Positions 48,684-58,704 of a stretch of 64,000 nt of DNA are shown here, piece by piece. Position numbers and translations under genes: made by a program. This stretch comes from Chelydra serpentina. Lineage: Eukaryota; Chordata; Testudines; Chelydridae. The first letter of the stretch is position 1. The number at the start of each line of letters is the position of its first letter. The notes beneath the pieces are model-generated. The model had not been told where the DNA came from and made no database searches. It was given only the letters and a program-made list of their open reading frames with translations. The stretch spans positions 31,286,501 to 31,350,500 of the forward strand of contig JBAIAC010000023.1 of the NCBI GenBank assembly GCA_037349315.1, in the 5' to 3' direction.

Positions 48684-49191
48684 CTACATGCAGTTCAAAC
48701 AGATGAAAAACAAAGGCAGCATTTTCCTACCGTAGTCACCATGCCCACAACCCCAGCATTCGCCAGGTTCCCCTTGTCTGGTGCTTCCCAAGTATAGCAT
48801 TTCATGAAGTATACTGTATATAAAACTCTAAGTCACAAGTGTTTCCTTGAAAAATAAAAAAATAATGGCCTGGGCTCAAGAAAGTTGTTGATTGCCTCCT
48901 GGAGCTGCTGAACATCCTTAACTCTCAGCACATCTAAGAAGGGATGTAACACATTGCAGGATTAGGATCTACATTTTAAAAAGTATCTAAACATGATTTT
49001 TAAAATATTACTGAAAAGTTCAATATGAATCATTTACAATTTATTAATTTCATTATTGATAATGTATGTTTATTAAACATTATTGTGGGAGTATTTCTTC
49101 TGCCAGACCTCAAAAATGAATCCAGTAGATTAATAGCTAGAAGATTTACCTTACTTTCTGATAGCACTCAACAAATATAGAGAGTGAAAAG

Positions 49192-49600
49192 CCGGGGTGG
49201 CCAACCTGAGCCTGAGAAGGAGCCAGAATTTACCAGTGTACATTGCCAAAGAGCCACATTAATATATCAGCAGCCCCCCAGCAGCTCCCCACACCCACTC
49301 CCAGTGTCTCTCACCTACCAGCAGCCCCGCAATCAGCGCCTCCTCCTCCTTCCTCTCTGCAGCTGTTTTGTGGCTTGCAGGAGGCTGGCGGGGCGGGGAG
49401 GAGGAGTAAGGGCACGGCAGGTTCAGGGGAGGGGGCGAGGTCTGTGGCAGAGCCAGGGGTTGAGCAGTGAGCACCTCCCGGCACATTGGAAAGTTGGCAC
49501 CTATAGCTCCAGCCCCGGATTCGGTGCCTATACAAGGAGCTGCATATTAACTTTTTAAGAGCCGCATATGGCTCCGGAGTCATAGGTTGGCCATCCCTGG
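49192..49600. mobile_element. hAT-like non-autonomous DNA transposon
   Basis: Terminal inverted repeats GGGGTGGCCAACCTGAG (left) and its diverged complement aggttggccatccctgg (right). The CAGGGRTGGCCAACC type is common among hAT (Charlie-like) elements. The GC-rich interior has no conserved frame. The expected 8-bp target duplication is not recognisable. Confidence 0.65.
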
Positions 49601-49875
49601 TGTAATGGGTAGAGAAAAATGATTAAAGATTTTTGGAAGTCCCAGACATTAGCCTTGTCTTCACTAGAGAAATCTTGCAAAAATTCACCTTCAACGTTGG
49701 GGCCGTAGCATACACTGGGTGCTGGCAGTGTTTTAAGCACCATGTTGATTAATTCTGATCTGGACAGGGCTAGATCACTAGGTGTTTAAAACACCGCTGG
49801 TGGCAGTGGTCAATGGTAGTTCTCCCAACATTGCTAATGCCAGTGGAGCATTAGCAGTGGTAGGCAGAAACTGAA

Positions 49876-50038
49876 GACCAGATTCTCTGTTGGTCTGCAT
49901 CTTGTGCAGTCATTTACACCAGAGCTTAGTGAATACAAAGTGGGTGCAAAATGCTACTATTCTAATTTAGTAGAATTTTACACCTATTATGCACTCCTTT
50001 TCAACTGGCACAAGTTGCAGTGCATGGAGAATCTGGCC
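49876..50038. mobile_element. MITE with GACCAGATTCTC ends
   Basis: Inverted ends gaccagattctc and gagaatctggcc. Internally, tcttgtgcagtcatttacacc is mirrored by a diverged ggcacaagttgcagtgcatg. About 163 bp and noncoding. Confidence 0.6.
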
Positions 50039-50519
50039 CTACACAGCCCTTGGTGTTAACACTGAAAAGAAGCACTTTGTAGCTCTCTAAAGTTGTTTCA
50101 GGCTGGCTGGCTGGAGACACAAGAAGGGCTGGTCTACACAGAAATTTGCCTCATAATAATGTTATGCTCTTGGTGAAGCATTGTTATGGGTTGAGTTAAA
50201 AACTCATTGAGATTGATGTGTGAACACTCCCTTCACTTAAGATAGTGGTAAGAGTCATTTAAGAGGCCGCACCCAAAACGAAGCCTCTTCTGCCCAGACT
50301 CTATTAGTCTGGGCAGACTAATAGAGTCTGCCCAGAAACTAGCACCATGTAGGCAAAGGGTTCAACTGGGTATTGTGTGTATTGCATGTGACTGTGTGAG
50401 AGAACAAACAGACCATGTCTACATTACCGAGACTATAGCAGCATAACCCTGTAGTGTAGACTCAGCCTACATCAATTTAAGGTTTTAATTCACATCTTTT
50501 GTTATTCCATGTAAAGAGT

Positions 50520-50574
50520 GAGTGTGTGTGTGTGTGTGTGTGCAAGTGTGTGTGTGCGAGTGTGTGTGTGTGTG
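50520..50574. repeat. (TG)n microsatellite, interrupted
   Basis: Three TG blocks separated by gcaag and gcgag, inside the ACTRT3 intron. Confidence 0.92.
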
Positions 50575-52961
50575 AATTGCATGGAAATAACAAAAGGTAT
50601 TCATTAAAACTAGTTTAATTATATTAGTCCAAGTTTCTGCATAGACCACACTAAAGAGAGCCCAGTCTTCACATTCAGCTTTTCCTTGCAGTAATAAAGT
50701 GCTAGTAACCTTTGTCTTTAAATTCCAATCCTGCAGAGAGAGGTTGTGGATTTGTCTAGTCTAGAGTTTGTAGTCCTGTTTTAATTTGTGGGAATTGGTT
50801 GTTTGTAGTTTACCCTGGGCTAAGTCCTAAAGTAAAGTGTAAACATTTGTATCCAGAAAAAAAATGTCTGTGGAGTATCTAGTTTAGCACTTTACACTCA
50901 CATTTGCTAATTTGAACTAATTGGTAAGCTAGTCTAGACAAGCCCTGAGAGATCTATGTATTTGTCTTTCCTTTTTCTGTCTCCTTTTTAACTCTTCATT
51001 GTGTCCAATTTTCCAGTCTGTTCTTTCTTTTCATTCTCTCCAATTTTTATTTTTCTTCTTTTAGTGCTTCCTTCTCGCCACCAGATCCCTTGAATTCTTC
51101 TTCTCCTAACCCAGAACTTTTCCTATTCTCTCCTCTCATTCCTCTCCCTGCTACTACGCCCTACACAACCTTCCCACCTATTTGTAGGTGCATTGTCAAT
51201 CAATAGCTTTATCTACATCAGAGAAAAGCACCATTATATTTTACAGTGGTTCCTGTGGAACTGTTGTAAATTGTAATAGGGTAGTGTGTCCACAAACTAG
51301 CCATCTTGGCTAATATAAAACTGTTCAGCATGTCACACCACTCCTTACAATCATTGTACTTCTACTGTAAAATGGGTGCAATGTTTCCAGCACAGATCCC
51401 TAAAGCAGTGTTTTGTAGGAGTTATCCATAACTAGAGAAGTGCTATACCATTTAAAAAAAAACTGGAACTGTATAAATCAGTGTATTTCAATATACAAAG
51501 TGGCACATGCTTTATGGAAGCTTTTCTATTTTTTTAAACAAGAAAACTGCGAAAATTGAATGCAGCACACCTTATTAAACAGAAAACTCTAATGTGTAAA
51601 AATAATAGAAGCGTCAGTAATTTATCACAGGAATTATAGTTTGAAATACAAGAAACACTGTACATTGCGACTGCTAGAGAGATTACAAGAGCAGTAGTGT
51701 ATTATTGTGTGTAGCTGCAGTGTAGGCCTATGAAAAGGTGCGGCTGCAATTACAGCATTTTCTGTCACATTAGCACTGCAATGGGGCAGGGTGATGCAGG
51801 ATACAATGGTGCTCGGGAAGGACAACTGCAGCAGTACACTCCTGCAACTGCTTTTGTCTGTGGACATGAGGTGTGTTTCAAGCATAATAGGTGTTTGCAA
51901 TGTCGCTTTCGTACCCAAATGCGCTAATGCAGCTACATGTCAGAAGAGATTGTTTTGCACACATCCCCATGCCCTTTGGAAACCTTCACACTGGCTGCAA
52001 ATGTGCATAAAGCTGCAGCTTCGAACTGCACAGAATTTGGGATGCATCTTTCTCTGTCTCTACCCTCTCTCTCTTTGTTTCTGTGGCCCCCTTCCCTTCT
52101 TTTCCACATTTCCAGCCTCCTCTGTTAGCAGTGATTTCCCTACACCCCCCCTGAATTCCCCCCCCCCAGTTTTGTGAACTAGTTACATGCCAATTTAGTG
52201 ACCCCCCCCCCCAGTAAATTCAGACACTCCCCCCCCCCCATTTCAATTCCTGGGGAGGCCACTGTCTGTTAGTCTCTACTTTCTTCCTTGTTTTGCTCTC
52301 CCTCCCACTTTTTGACCTTGTTTGGCCTTCGCTCGTGTTTGTCTTTGGGATACTCATATCAGTCTGTGCAGAGCAAAAGCCAATAGCAACAGCCTTTCAT
52401 TTGGAAAAGGCCCTTCAGGTTCCTTAACAGTTTCCTTCTGCAGCCCCTTCCATGATCAAACATTTAAGTGACTGATACAAAGGCAAACTCTTCCTCCTGT
52501 ACCAAACTCTCTCCATGAGGAGAGGCCTGCAAAGGAGACTGCTATCTGGGGCAATACTCCCTCCTTGTTCAGATGCCAGCCTTCTTGTCCCAGCTCACCC
52601 TGCATCCACTTAACTGAGGCATCACAACCTTCCCTCCCACAAGGCTAACGGTACCTGATGGCAGGGCCTCCCCAACCCTGCTTGGCATGCTTTTCCTCCA
52701 TGAGCAGGGATGGCTCCTCCTCCCTCCTCAGTACGTGAAGGACACATTCTTCACTAAACCAACCCACCTCTCCACCTTGGGCAGGGGACCCTGTCATCTC
52801 CTTTCCTACCTGGTACACAACGAAGAGGATCCCCCTACTTGGCCTGCTTCCTACCCACTTTCCATCTTTCCACGTCCCCCTCTTTAGACCAGGTGGAGAG
52901 GACCCGCTCCTTGGCCTGCTCTCCTCATTTCACCAGGCCTAGCCCCACCACTCTCTGATAC

Positions 52962-53164
52962 CTGATGGAGAGGATCCCCCGCTTGGCCTGCGCCTCATCA
53001 CCAATGTAGAGGTCCTTCTGGCCTGCCCCCAGCATCACAGACTTGGCTTTAGGCCGGCCTGTTATGTTGCTGTAGATGTAACGTGGTTCCTTGTCCCCAG
53101 CTAAGCCTGCCTTGATCAGGCCCGAGCCATTGTCTATAACCACAGCTGGTAACAGATCCCCCAT
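52962..53164 (-). CDS. ACTRT3: ACTRT3 exon 1 (actin N-terminal subdomain)
   Basis: Encodes residues 1-67 plus two bases of codon 68. It starts [20 protein letters not shown], with the first phosphate loop DNGSG at 11-15 and Lys18 exactly as numbered in actin. It ends KRGILSI before a CAG/GTATCA donor. The DNase-I loop (about 39-50) keeps Met44 but has Ala40, Lys41 and Ala47 where conventional actin has His, Gln and Met. An in-frame ATG lies 26 codons upstream (53242). The start at 53164 is preferred because it gives actin length and has G at -3 and G at +4, whereas the upstream ATG has C at -3. Mammalian ACTRT3 likewise begins close to the VVIDNGSG motif. Confidence 0.9.
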
Positions 53165-54916
53165 CCCAGGAGGTGGCTTTCCACCTGCCACTTCCCACTC
53201 AGACCACTGGGGAGTAGTGGGGGCCAGCAACTTCCCCTTCATGTGATAATCCCCTCCTATTATGACAGAGGCACATACAGGAGTAGTGCCCTGGTTGCTA
53301 AGACACCCCCTCAGCCCTTATCAAGCTAAGAAAAGTCCAGCCTGTTCACTACTGCATGGGAAACTCCCTGAATGTTGGAGGAGCTGGCTTGGAGCCCATG
53401 ATTTAACTTGCTACCTGTCACTGTAGTAGCTGATTGCCTTCCACATGAAAACTAATATCAATAACAACATGCCTGGGGCTCCCTCCTTTTTAGGGTAAAA
53501 TATTTGATTGGTGTAGGGTTTTTGTTTTTTAAATGTTATTAATATACTTTTTAAACAATTAGAATAATCTACTAGGGAGGCCCATGATCTGAAAGTTACC
53601 CCTGGGAATTGATGGTGTTGATTCTGGTGGTGGGACTTTTCCCTCGGATTCAGTAATGAAATCTTCTAAAATGCCCCTGGGGCAGGCAGGACCTTGAGAC
53701 TGGCAAACCTGCCATCATCACGTGGGCAGACCCAAGCTTTGCTCTGGACAGTGGCGGGGAATCTCTCCTTATTCTGTTGCTTGAAAGGGAGGCTGGACAG
53801 ATCCACAGAGTACTGAATTAGTTCTCTGGGTTCCCAATACACAAGTCTCAGTAGATGCCTATTTTGCTTTTGCCTAAGGCAGGTCCTAGAAGCTTAATTT
53901 AACATATGGGATATGAGGTCTTGATGATTTGAGGTCATTAAAGAGTCCAAGACACTTTTTGTAAGAGTCAAGCTGTTAACCATTGTGTCCAAGACAAATT
54001 CCAACTCAGGAATTGCATTTTGCAGTCTAGGTTCCCAATATAGTTTTAACTGGGCACAGTCTTCTTTACTTTCTCTAAAGTTTAACTGAGTGGTATTGTT
54101 AAACAGTGGATGAATTTCATCCCAAAGATGGTTGCATTTCTGAGGTGAATGAAGTGATTCCTATATATAGTTTGAATATCAATTTGTTAAATTTGTAAAG
54201 GGATTTGTTATTTTTTGGGATTAAAGACACTGTATGTATGTTATTGCTAATATAAATACAACCTATTTATTTTTCTTCTTATAGCTCTTTTCAGCTTTTT
54301 ATATGAGAAATTTTGCCCTCTTCAATGTTGCCATAATGTTCTTTTTTTCATGGATCTACAAATTAAGGCCAGGATTTTGTAACTGGGTCTATGTAGGTGG
54401 CTATTGGGGTCGAGCCATGCGCATCCAATTGCAGGATCAGAGCCATAACTTCCACTATTTACTAACACAATGCTGCATTGTTTAGATACAAACATCACCG
54501 GGAGACGGTTTGATTTCTGATTTTAAAAAAAATCCTGCTTTTACTGTCCTTGTTTTTTAAATTAACAGAAATATTTGACTGATTTTTGATTTTGTAAAGT
54601 TATTTACATTGTAGTCCAAAACTGAGCTCCCTTTAATACTACAGTACTAAAAGAATATTGAGTCACTTAATTTACAGGAATAATATTTTATTAGAATTCA
54701 GACAGTAATTTTAATACACTCTAGTTGTTGAAGGAATATCTTCCACCAACCATGCAATCTATAACACGAAAGATTAACCATAAATGGTGGTATGCGGGGG
54801 GGTGTGGGTGGGGGGAAGCATGCTTGTGACTCAAAAGAAAGTCAAATATGTATGTGTACCATGAAAAACACCATGCTGATCACGAAATAAAAGCTCCTCC
54901 CACCCGCACTATGTAT
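53165..54916. other. ACTRT3 upstream flank
   Basis: No gene is recognised. ACTRT3 5' UTR and promoter should lie here (or in the CpG-rich block at 55.15-55.72 kb if there is a noncoding first exon), but no convincing TATA box or donor-acceptor pair was identified. Confidence 0.4.
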
Positions 54917-54929
54917 CTGTTTCAACTAG

Positions 54930-55028
54930 ATACATTCACATTTCCACTGCTTGCATCCGAAGAAGTGGACGAAAGCTTATGCTTCAATACCTCTGTTAGT
55001 CTATAAGGTGCCACAGGACCCTTTGTCG
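54930..55028 (+). mobile_element. Penelope/SINE-like element with 13-bp target duplication
   Basis: Same family as 18196-18282 but on the plus strand and with a longer 5' part (attcacatttccactgcttg). It is flanked by ctgtttcaactag at 54917-54929 and 55029-55041, a perfect 13-bp duplication. The stem between ccgaaga and GAAA is collapsed here (agtggac), so any ribozyme-like fold is lost in this copy. Confidence 0.8.
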
Positions 55029-55149
55029 CTGTTTCAACTAGGTAGCCTTTGAAAATGCCAAGGAAGGAGGATTATGCCCTCCTTGAGCCCTGCCGCTGGT
55101 CTTTGCACCCAGCACAGGAGAAAGTAGCTAGACTGACGCTTGTGGCTGG

Positions 55150-55720
55150 GTAGGTGTCAAAAGGAGGAGCCTGCTGCTTAGCCACAGGCCCGCTGCGGAC
55201 AGTCCCCAAAGGGGGGTATGGCGCACGCTGCGGATGGGCGCACACTGCAGGCCCCTTGAGGGAGCGGGAGGGAACCCGGGGTTATCAAACACGCTCCCGG
55301 GGTGATGCATCGGGCGGGGGAGGGCGGGGGTGCTGCGCACGCCGCGCAGGCGGACTGTGGAACCCAGATACGGGTCTCAGCCCTCTCGCCGGAGGGGCTG
55401 TGCTGCGCCTGCCCCGGAGCTGGGGGGCGAGTGGAGTGGGTCACGTGGGTGCTGTGTTGTGCACGTGCGGGGTGCAGGGTGGGGGGAGATTGATGCCTAC
55501 TCAGTGGCGAATCGATTCATTGCCTCCTCGGTGGCGGGTGCTGAGCAATGCGCTGTTGCAGTCCCCAGGAGAGGGTGCTGCCCCTGCGGGGCGCTAGGGT
55601 GCCATGCCTGATGGGGGAGTGGGGTACAGTGCTTGGACCAGAGGGGCTAATCCATAGTCACAGGGGGACCGTGGACGCTCCGGAAGCGCAGTCGTGTGGA
55701 GCCCTGTTGCGGTGGCGGGG
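55150..55720. promoter_or_regulatory. CpG-rich block between ACTRT3 and the tRNA gene
   Basis: High CpG density in an otherwise AT-rich interval, with loosely repeated ggggctgtgctgcgcctgc-like phrases at 55325-55345 and 55395-55415. It could be an unmethylated promoter island (a distal ACTRT3 first exon or an unknown transcript) or a decayed GC-rich tandem repeat. Open frames on both strands (up to 170 codons at 55548-56060) lack known domains and run into the tRNA neighbourhood. Confidence 0.4.
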
Positions 55721-55948
55721 AGAGCGATCATCCCCCCCACACACACACACAAACTGTTTTCACTGTGATGTTTCAGGCAATTTTTGCGTCAGTCTAACCC
55801 ATATTTGTGTTAGGAGCTCCACTGAGGGCCTGGAGACCTGGTCAGATGCACATGTCCTCCACCTGAATCTAGGCAGGGGTTGCTTCTCCGGCAAATGTGC
55901 CGGTTTCAGGCGTAACGTAAATAAAGATGCTGGAAATGGCAACTCTTA

Positions 55949-56162
55949 TTCGCTCCAAATTGGTGTTTTAAAACTCTTGTTAGAACACTCAGGGTACTCC
56001 AGCACATTCATAAAAGAGAGAGTTTCCGAACTCTTCACCAGGCAAGTTTCCGTAGTGTAGTGGTTATCACGTTCGCCTAACACGCGAAAGGTCCCCGGTT
56101 CGAAACCGGGCGGAAACAGTTTTGTTAAATACACCTTCGCTCTAAATTGGTGTTTTAAAACT
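55949..56162. repeat. 27-bp direct repeats bracketing the tRNA gene
   Basis: A 27-bp sequence at 55949-55975 (starting ttcgctccaaattggtgttt) recurs at 56136-56162 with one C-to-T difference. Start-to-start spacing is 187 bp, and tRNA-Val lies between the copies. This fits either a former tandem duplication of a tRNA unit or a bracketed insertion. Confidence 0.85.
56046..56118 (+). tRNA. tRNA-Val (anticodon AAC)
   Basis: 73-bp cloverleaf. The acceptor stem GTTTCCG pairs with CGGAAAC and the discriminator base is A. The D arm with A box is TAGTGTAGTGGTTATCACG. The anticodon stem TTCGC/GCGAA encloses loop CTAACAC, with anticodon AAC at 56079-56081. The T arm with B box is CCCCGGTTCGAAACCGGG. 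There is no intron. A pol III terminator TTTT follows at 56120-56123. The sequence is essentially that of vertebrate tRNA-Val(AAC), so the gene looks functional. It decodes GUU (and GUC/GUA after A-to-I34). Confidence 0.97.
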
Positions 56163-57292
56163 TTTTAAAAATACATTGTACTTTTACGTTAGAAAAAAAA
56201 GTGTACATTTCCAAAAGGGGCAGTTTACAATCTCTTTGACTGGTACCGTTTTAATCCTTTCATTTTGCCAGGATGAGATCTTCGAAAAAGTAAGTAAAGT
56301 GCTTTATAGCATTGACGAGCCAGCTGTCTGGTTTTTTTTGTTTGTTTGTTTTGTTTTTAAATAATTAATACTTGAATGTACACTAGTGGAATCCTTTCAA
56401 ATTAATAGTTTTGTTAGATTCTTTTAAAATAGCAGTTGAGTCTTGAGCACTGTTGTAGGTTTCAATTATGTGTATTTATCATACTCATATATGAGAAGAG
56501 CCTAAGAGCAATATCAAAGCCCTGAAAGTAATATTAAACAGATTATTATTTTGCTAGTCTTTCTTTGTTAACAATGAAATTTGTCTAACATTAAAGTTGA
56601 CTCTTTCTGTACCATCCTGTGATCTCCATGGATAACATAAAATAAAAATTAGTATAGAGTATTAATTATTATGTGTTATTTTTTATTATTCTGATATTGA
56701 TTAATTATTCAAATAATTCCTTAAGAAACACTTCTTTTGCAAAGCCTTTCAATGTGAAAGAAAGAAAGAAAGAGCTGGTACATTCTTTGTTTGAATTGTA
56801 TTATTTGTCTAATGCATGCTCTGACCATGCAAAACGTTTACACACATAGCTTTATTCCTCTGAGTAGTCCCATTGTGTTCAAGTAAAATTGCTCACGAGC
56901 ATAAATGCTTGCAGGATTGGGGCATTAGCATGTATTCTTTTGGGCAGGGACCATATTTTCCTATGTGTAAAGGAAATGGTGCAAAGTATACTGATGGTCC
57001 TCAGTAAACAACAAATAATAATAGAGCAAGCAATAATACAACTAATGTAGCAAATAGGTTACTTTGCAATGATAATAATGGAAACAATTGTTAAAACATA
57101 TATATTGTTATAATACAATTGGACGTTAGATTTTCAACAAGAAATTGTAATTCTGTGCATATCTTTAAAGTGCAGATAGGGGGTTTACATATCTTGCTAT
57201 CTTTGTCAGACAATTAGCCTGAAATGCACTGTCCGAACCTTTGACAGGCAATATTAGTGCTGATAAATAATTATTGTAATATTGTCACTTTC
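56163..57292. other. Intergenic, AT-rich, no gene seen
   Basis: Includes a possible decayed L3/CR1 tail near 56935-57010 (gggcagggaccatattttcc). Nothing else is supported. Confidence 0.45.
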
Positions 57293-57305
57293 ATTCATAT
57301 TATTG

Positions 57306-57797
57306 TCAAGTATCTGTAGAAGCGACAAAGAGTCCTGTGGCACCTTATAGACTAACAGACGTATTGGAGCATAAGCTTTCGTGGGTGAATAGCCACTTCG
57401 GGTATTCACCCACAAACAGGGCTGGTGCAAGGAAGTTTAGTGCCCTAGGCGAAACTTCCTTGCACCAGCCCTGCGCCCCCCCCTCCCCGCAGCAACCATT
57501 CCCCCTCCCCGGCAGCTCCCGCACCCCTCATGGGCTGGCAGCTCAGCCCCCCGCCTGCGGCAGCCTCCCCCCACCCGCAACTCCCCCCCCCCCCCAGCTC
57601 CCAGCTCAGCCACGGAGCCGGGAGGGTGGGAGGCAGCCACGGCCAGCCGCCCCCGCACACACACCCCCCCCGGCGCTCCGGGCGCCCTAGGCGACTGCCT
57701 AGGGTCGCCTAGTAGACGCGCCGGCCCTGCCCATGAAAGCTTATATGCTCCAATACATCTGTTAGTCTATAAGGTGCCACAGGACTCTTTGTCGCTT
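57306..57797. mobile_element. Inverted pair (fold-back) of the Penelope/SINE-like element
   Basis: The left arm from 57321 (agcgacaaagagtcctgtgg...gcataagctttcgtggg) and the right arm ending 57796 are about 65-bp near-perfect inverted repeats, differing by a CpG change and a 2-bp insertion. The whole unit is flanked by the 13-bp direct repeat attcatattattg at 57293-57305 and 57798-57810. It was therefore inserted as one unit in this palindromic form. It is now split by the hAT-like element at 57417-57729. Confidence 0.8.
57417..57729. mobile_element. hAT-like element nested in the fold-back element
   Basis: Starts CAGGGCTGGTGCAAGGAAG and ends CGCCGGCCCTG. The flanking 8-mers cccacaaa (57409-57416) and cccatgaa (57730-57737) are the two deamination products of a single CCCACGAA target, which matches the intact host sequence. 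The first 57 bp are themselves a hairpin with perfect 22-bp arms. The interior is C-rich (57476-57670) with no conserved frame. Confidence 0.8.
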
Positions 57798-57810
57798 ATT
57801 CATATTATTG

Positions 57811-58539
57811 ATATGTGAAATGTAGGGACATTGGTAACAAAAGCAATGGAACTGAAGAGACATGCCAGGCAGCTCAAAATGTTTAACGGCAAATAAAACT
57901 GAATTTAGTTTAGTTCATCTAGTAAAATGGAACCTTTAAAATGGAGTATTCTACTGGCTTAATTAAATATGTAATTAACTGCATTAACTCTAGACTGTAC
58001 CAATTAAGATTCCCTTAATGGATCTGTGGAAAGCCTTTTCCTGTTTATGGGTCAGCCACAGATGCTGTCGATAAATTATGTAATGATTGGAGAGTGGGGG
58101 GGGCTAGGCAAGCCCATAACTTTGCCTGATACAGTGTTTGTTTCAGTGTTACAAGGGGGTAGGTGGATTTTGAAAAAAACAAAACAAAACAAAACACAAC
58201 CTTATGGACAGACGCTTTTCAGTGTTGCTTGGGAAGAAGTTTAAGCTAACCTGAAAAAGCCACTGGGACAGCAGAATAAGAGTACCTCCGTGGGGGCTAT
58301 ACGGATATGGCTGCATTGTGTTGTGTAATTGGTAAACTATCCCACCTAAGGTCATACGCAGCTTCGACCCCTGTTCCTCTGTAAATCACATGTGAGACTC
58401 ACAGGACGGAGCTGCCCAGACTTTGTAACACGAGCTGCCAGACCTCGGCGTTAGAGGCCCATTTCTGGCAGCCACATGACCCATCACCCGCACTGAGTAG
58501 AGGGGCAGCCTTGCCAGGACTACATCTCCCACCGTGCAC
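57811..58539. other. MYNN upstream flank
   Basis: No gene is seen in this noncoding sequence leading into the MYNN promoter. Confidence 0.45.
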
Positions 58540-58704
58540 TGGGGGAGGCAGGTCCTGTTAGCTACGTAACGTGGAGCCTGGTTGGCTCGAATGTGGTTGG
58601 GGGCAGAGACCGGAAGTGACATGCCAGAAGCGGACAAGCGGTGCGTGTGCTGTCATCATAAAATGGCGGCCTGAGGCGAACGGACTCGGTCTCCCCTTCC
58701 TCAG
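58540..58704 (+). promoter_or_regulatory. MYNN: MYNN promoter and noncoding exon 1
   Basis: CpG-rich and TATA-less, with an ETS/GABP site ACCGGAAGTGAC at 58609-58620 and a YY1 site AAAATGGCGGC at 58660-58670. This is the classic pairing of housekeeping promoters, with initiation near the YY1 motif. A consensus donor TCAG/GTGTGT ends the likely untranslated exon at 58704. It would join the acceptor at 60128, since human MYNN also begins with a noncoding exon. GC-rich sequence continues to about 59340 inside intron 1. Confidence 0.75.

Larger units (their letters stand above)
48684..52961 (-). other. ACTRT3: ACTRT3 intron
   Basis: 4278-bp phase-2 intron bounded by CAG/GTATCA and ATGTAG/GTACCC. 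It contains a hAT-like element (49192-49600), a MITE (49876-50038), a TG microsatellite and decayed DNA-transposon pieces (about 49640-49800 and 50130-50480, with gtctacac-type ends). Poly-C tracts occur at about 52162-52240. No other exon is needed for a full-length actin fold. Confidence 0.85.

Noticed and set aside
49311..49583. Open frames in the ACTRT3 intron
   Set aside because: They lie wholly inside the hAT-like element and show no transposase similarity.
55548..56060. 170-codon plus-strand open frame
   Set aside because: No known domain. It spans a CpG block, a CA repeat and the 5' flank and start of the tRNA gene.
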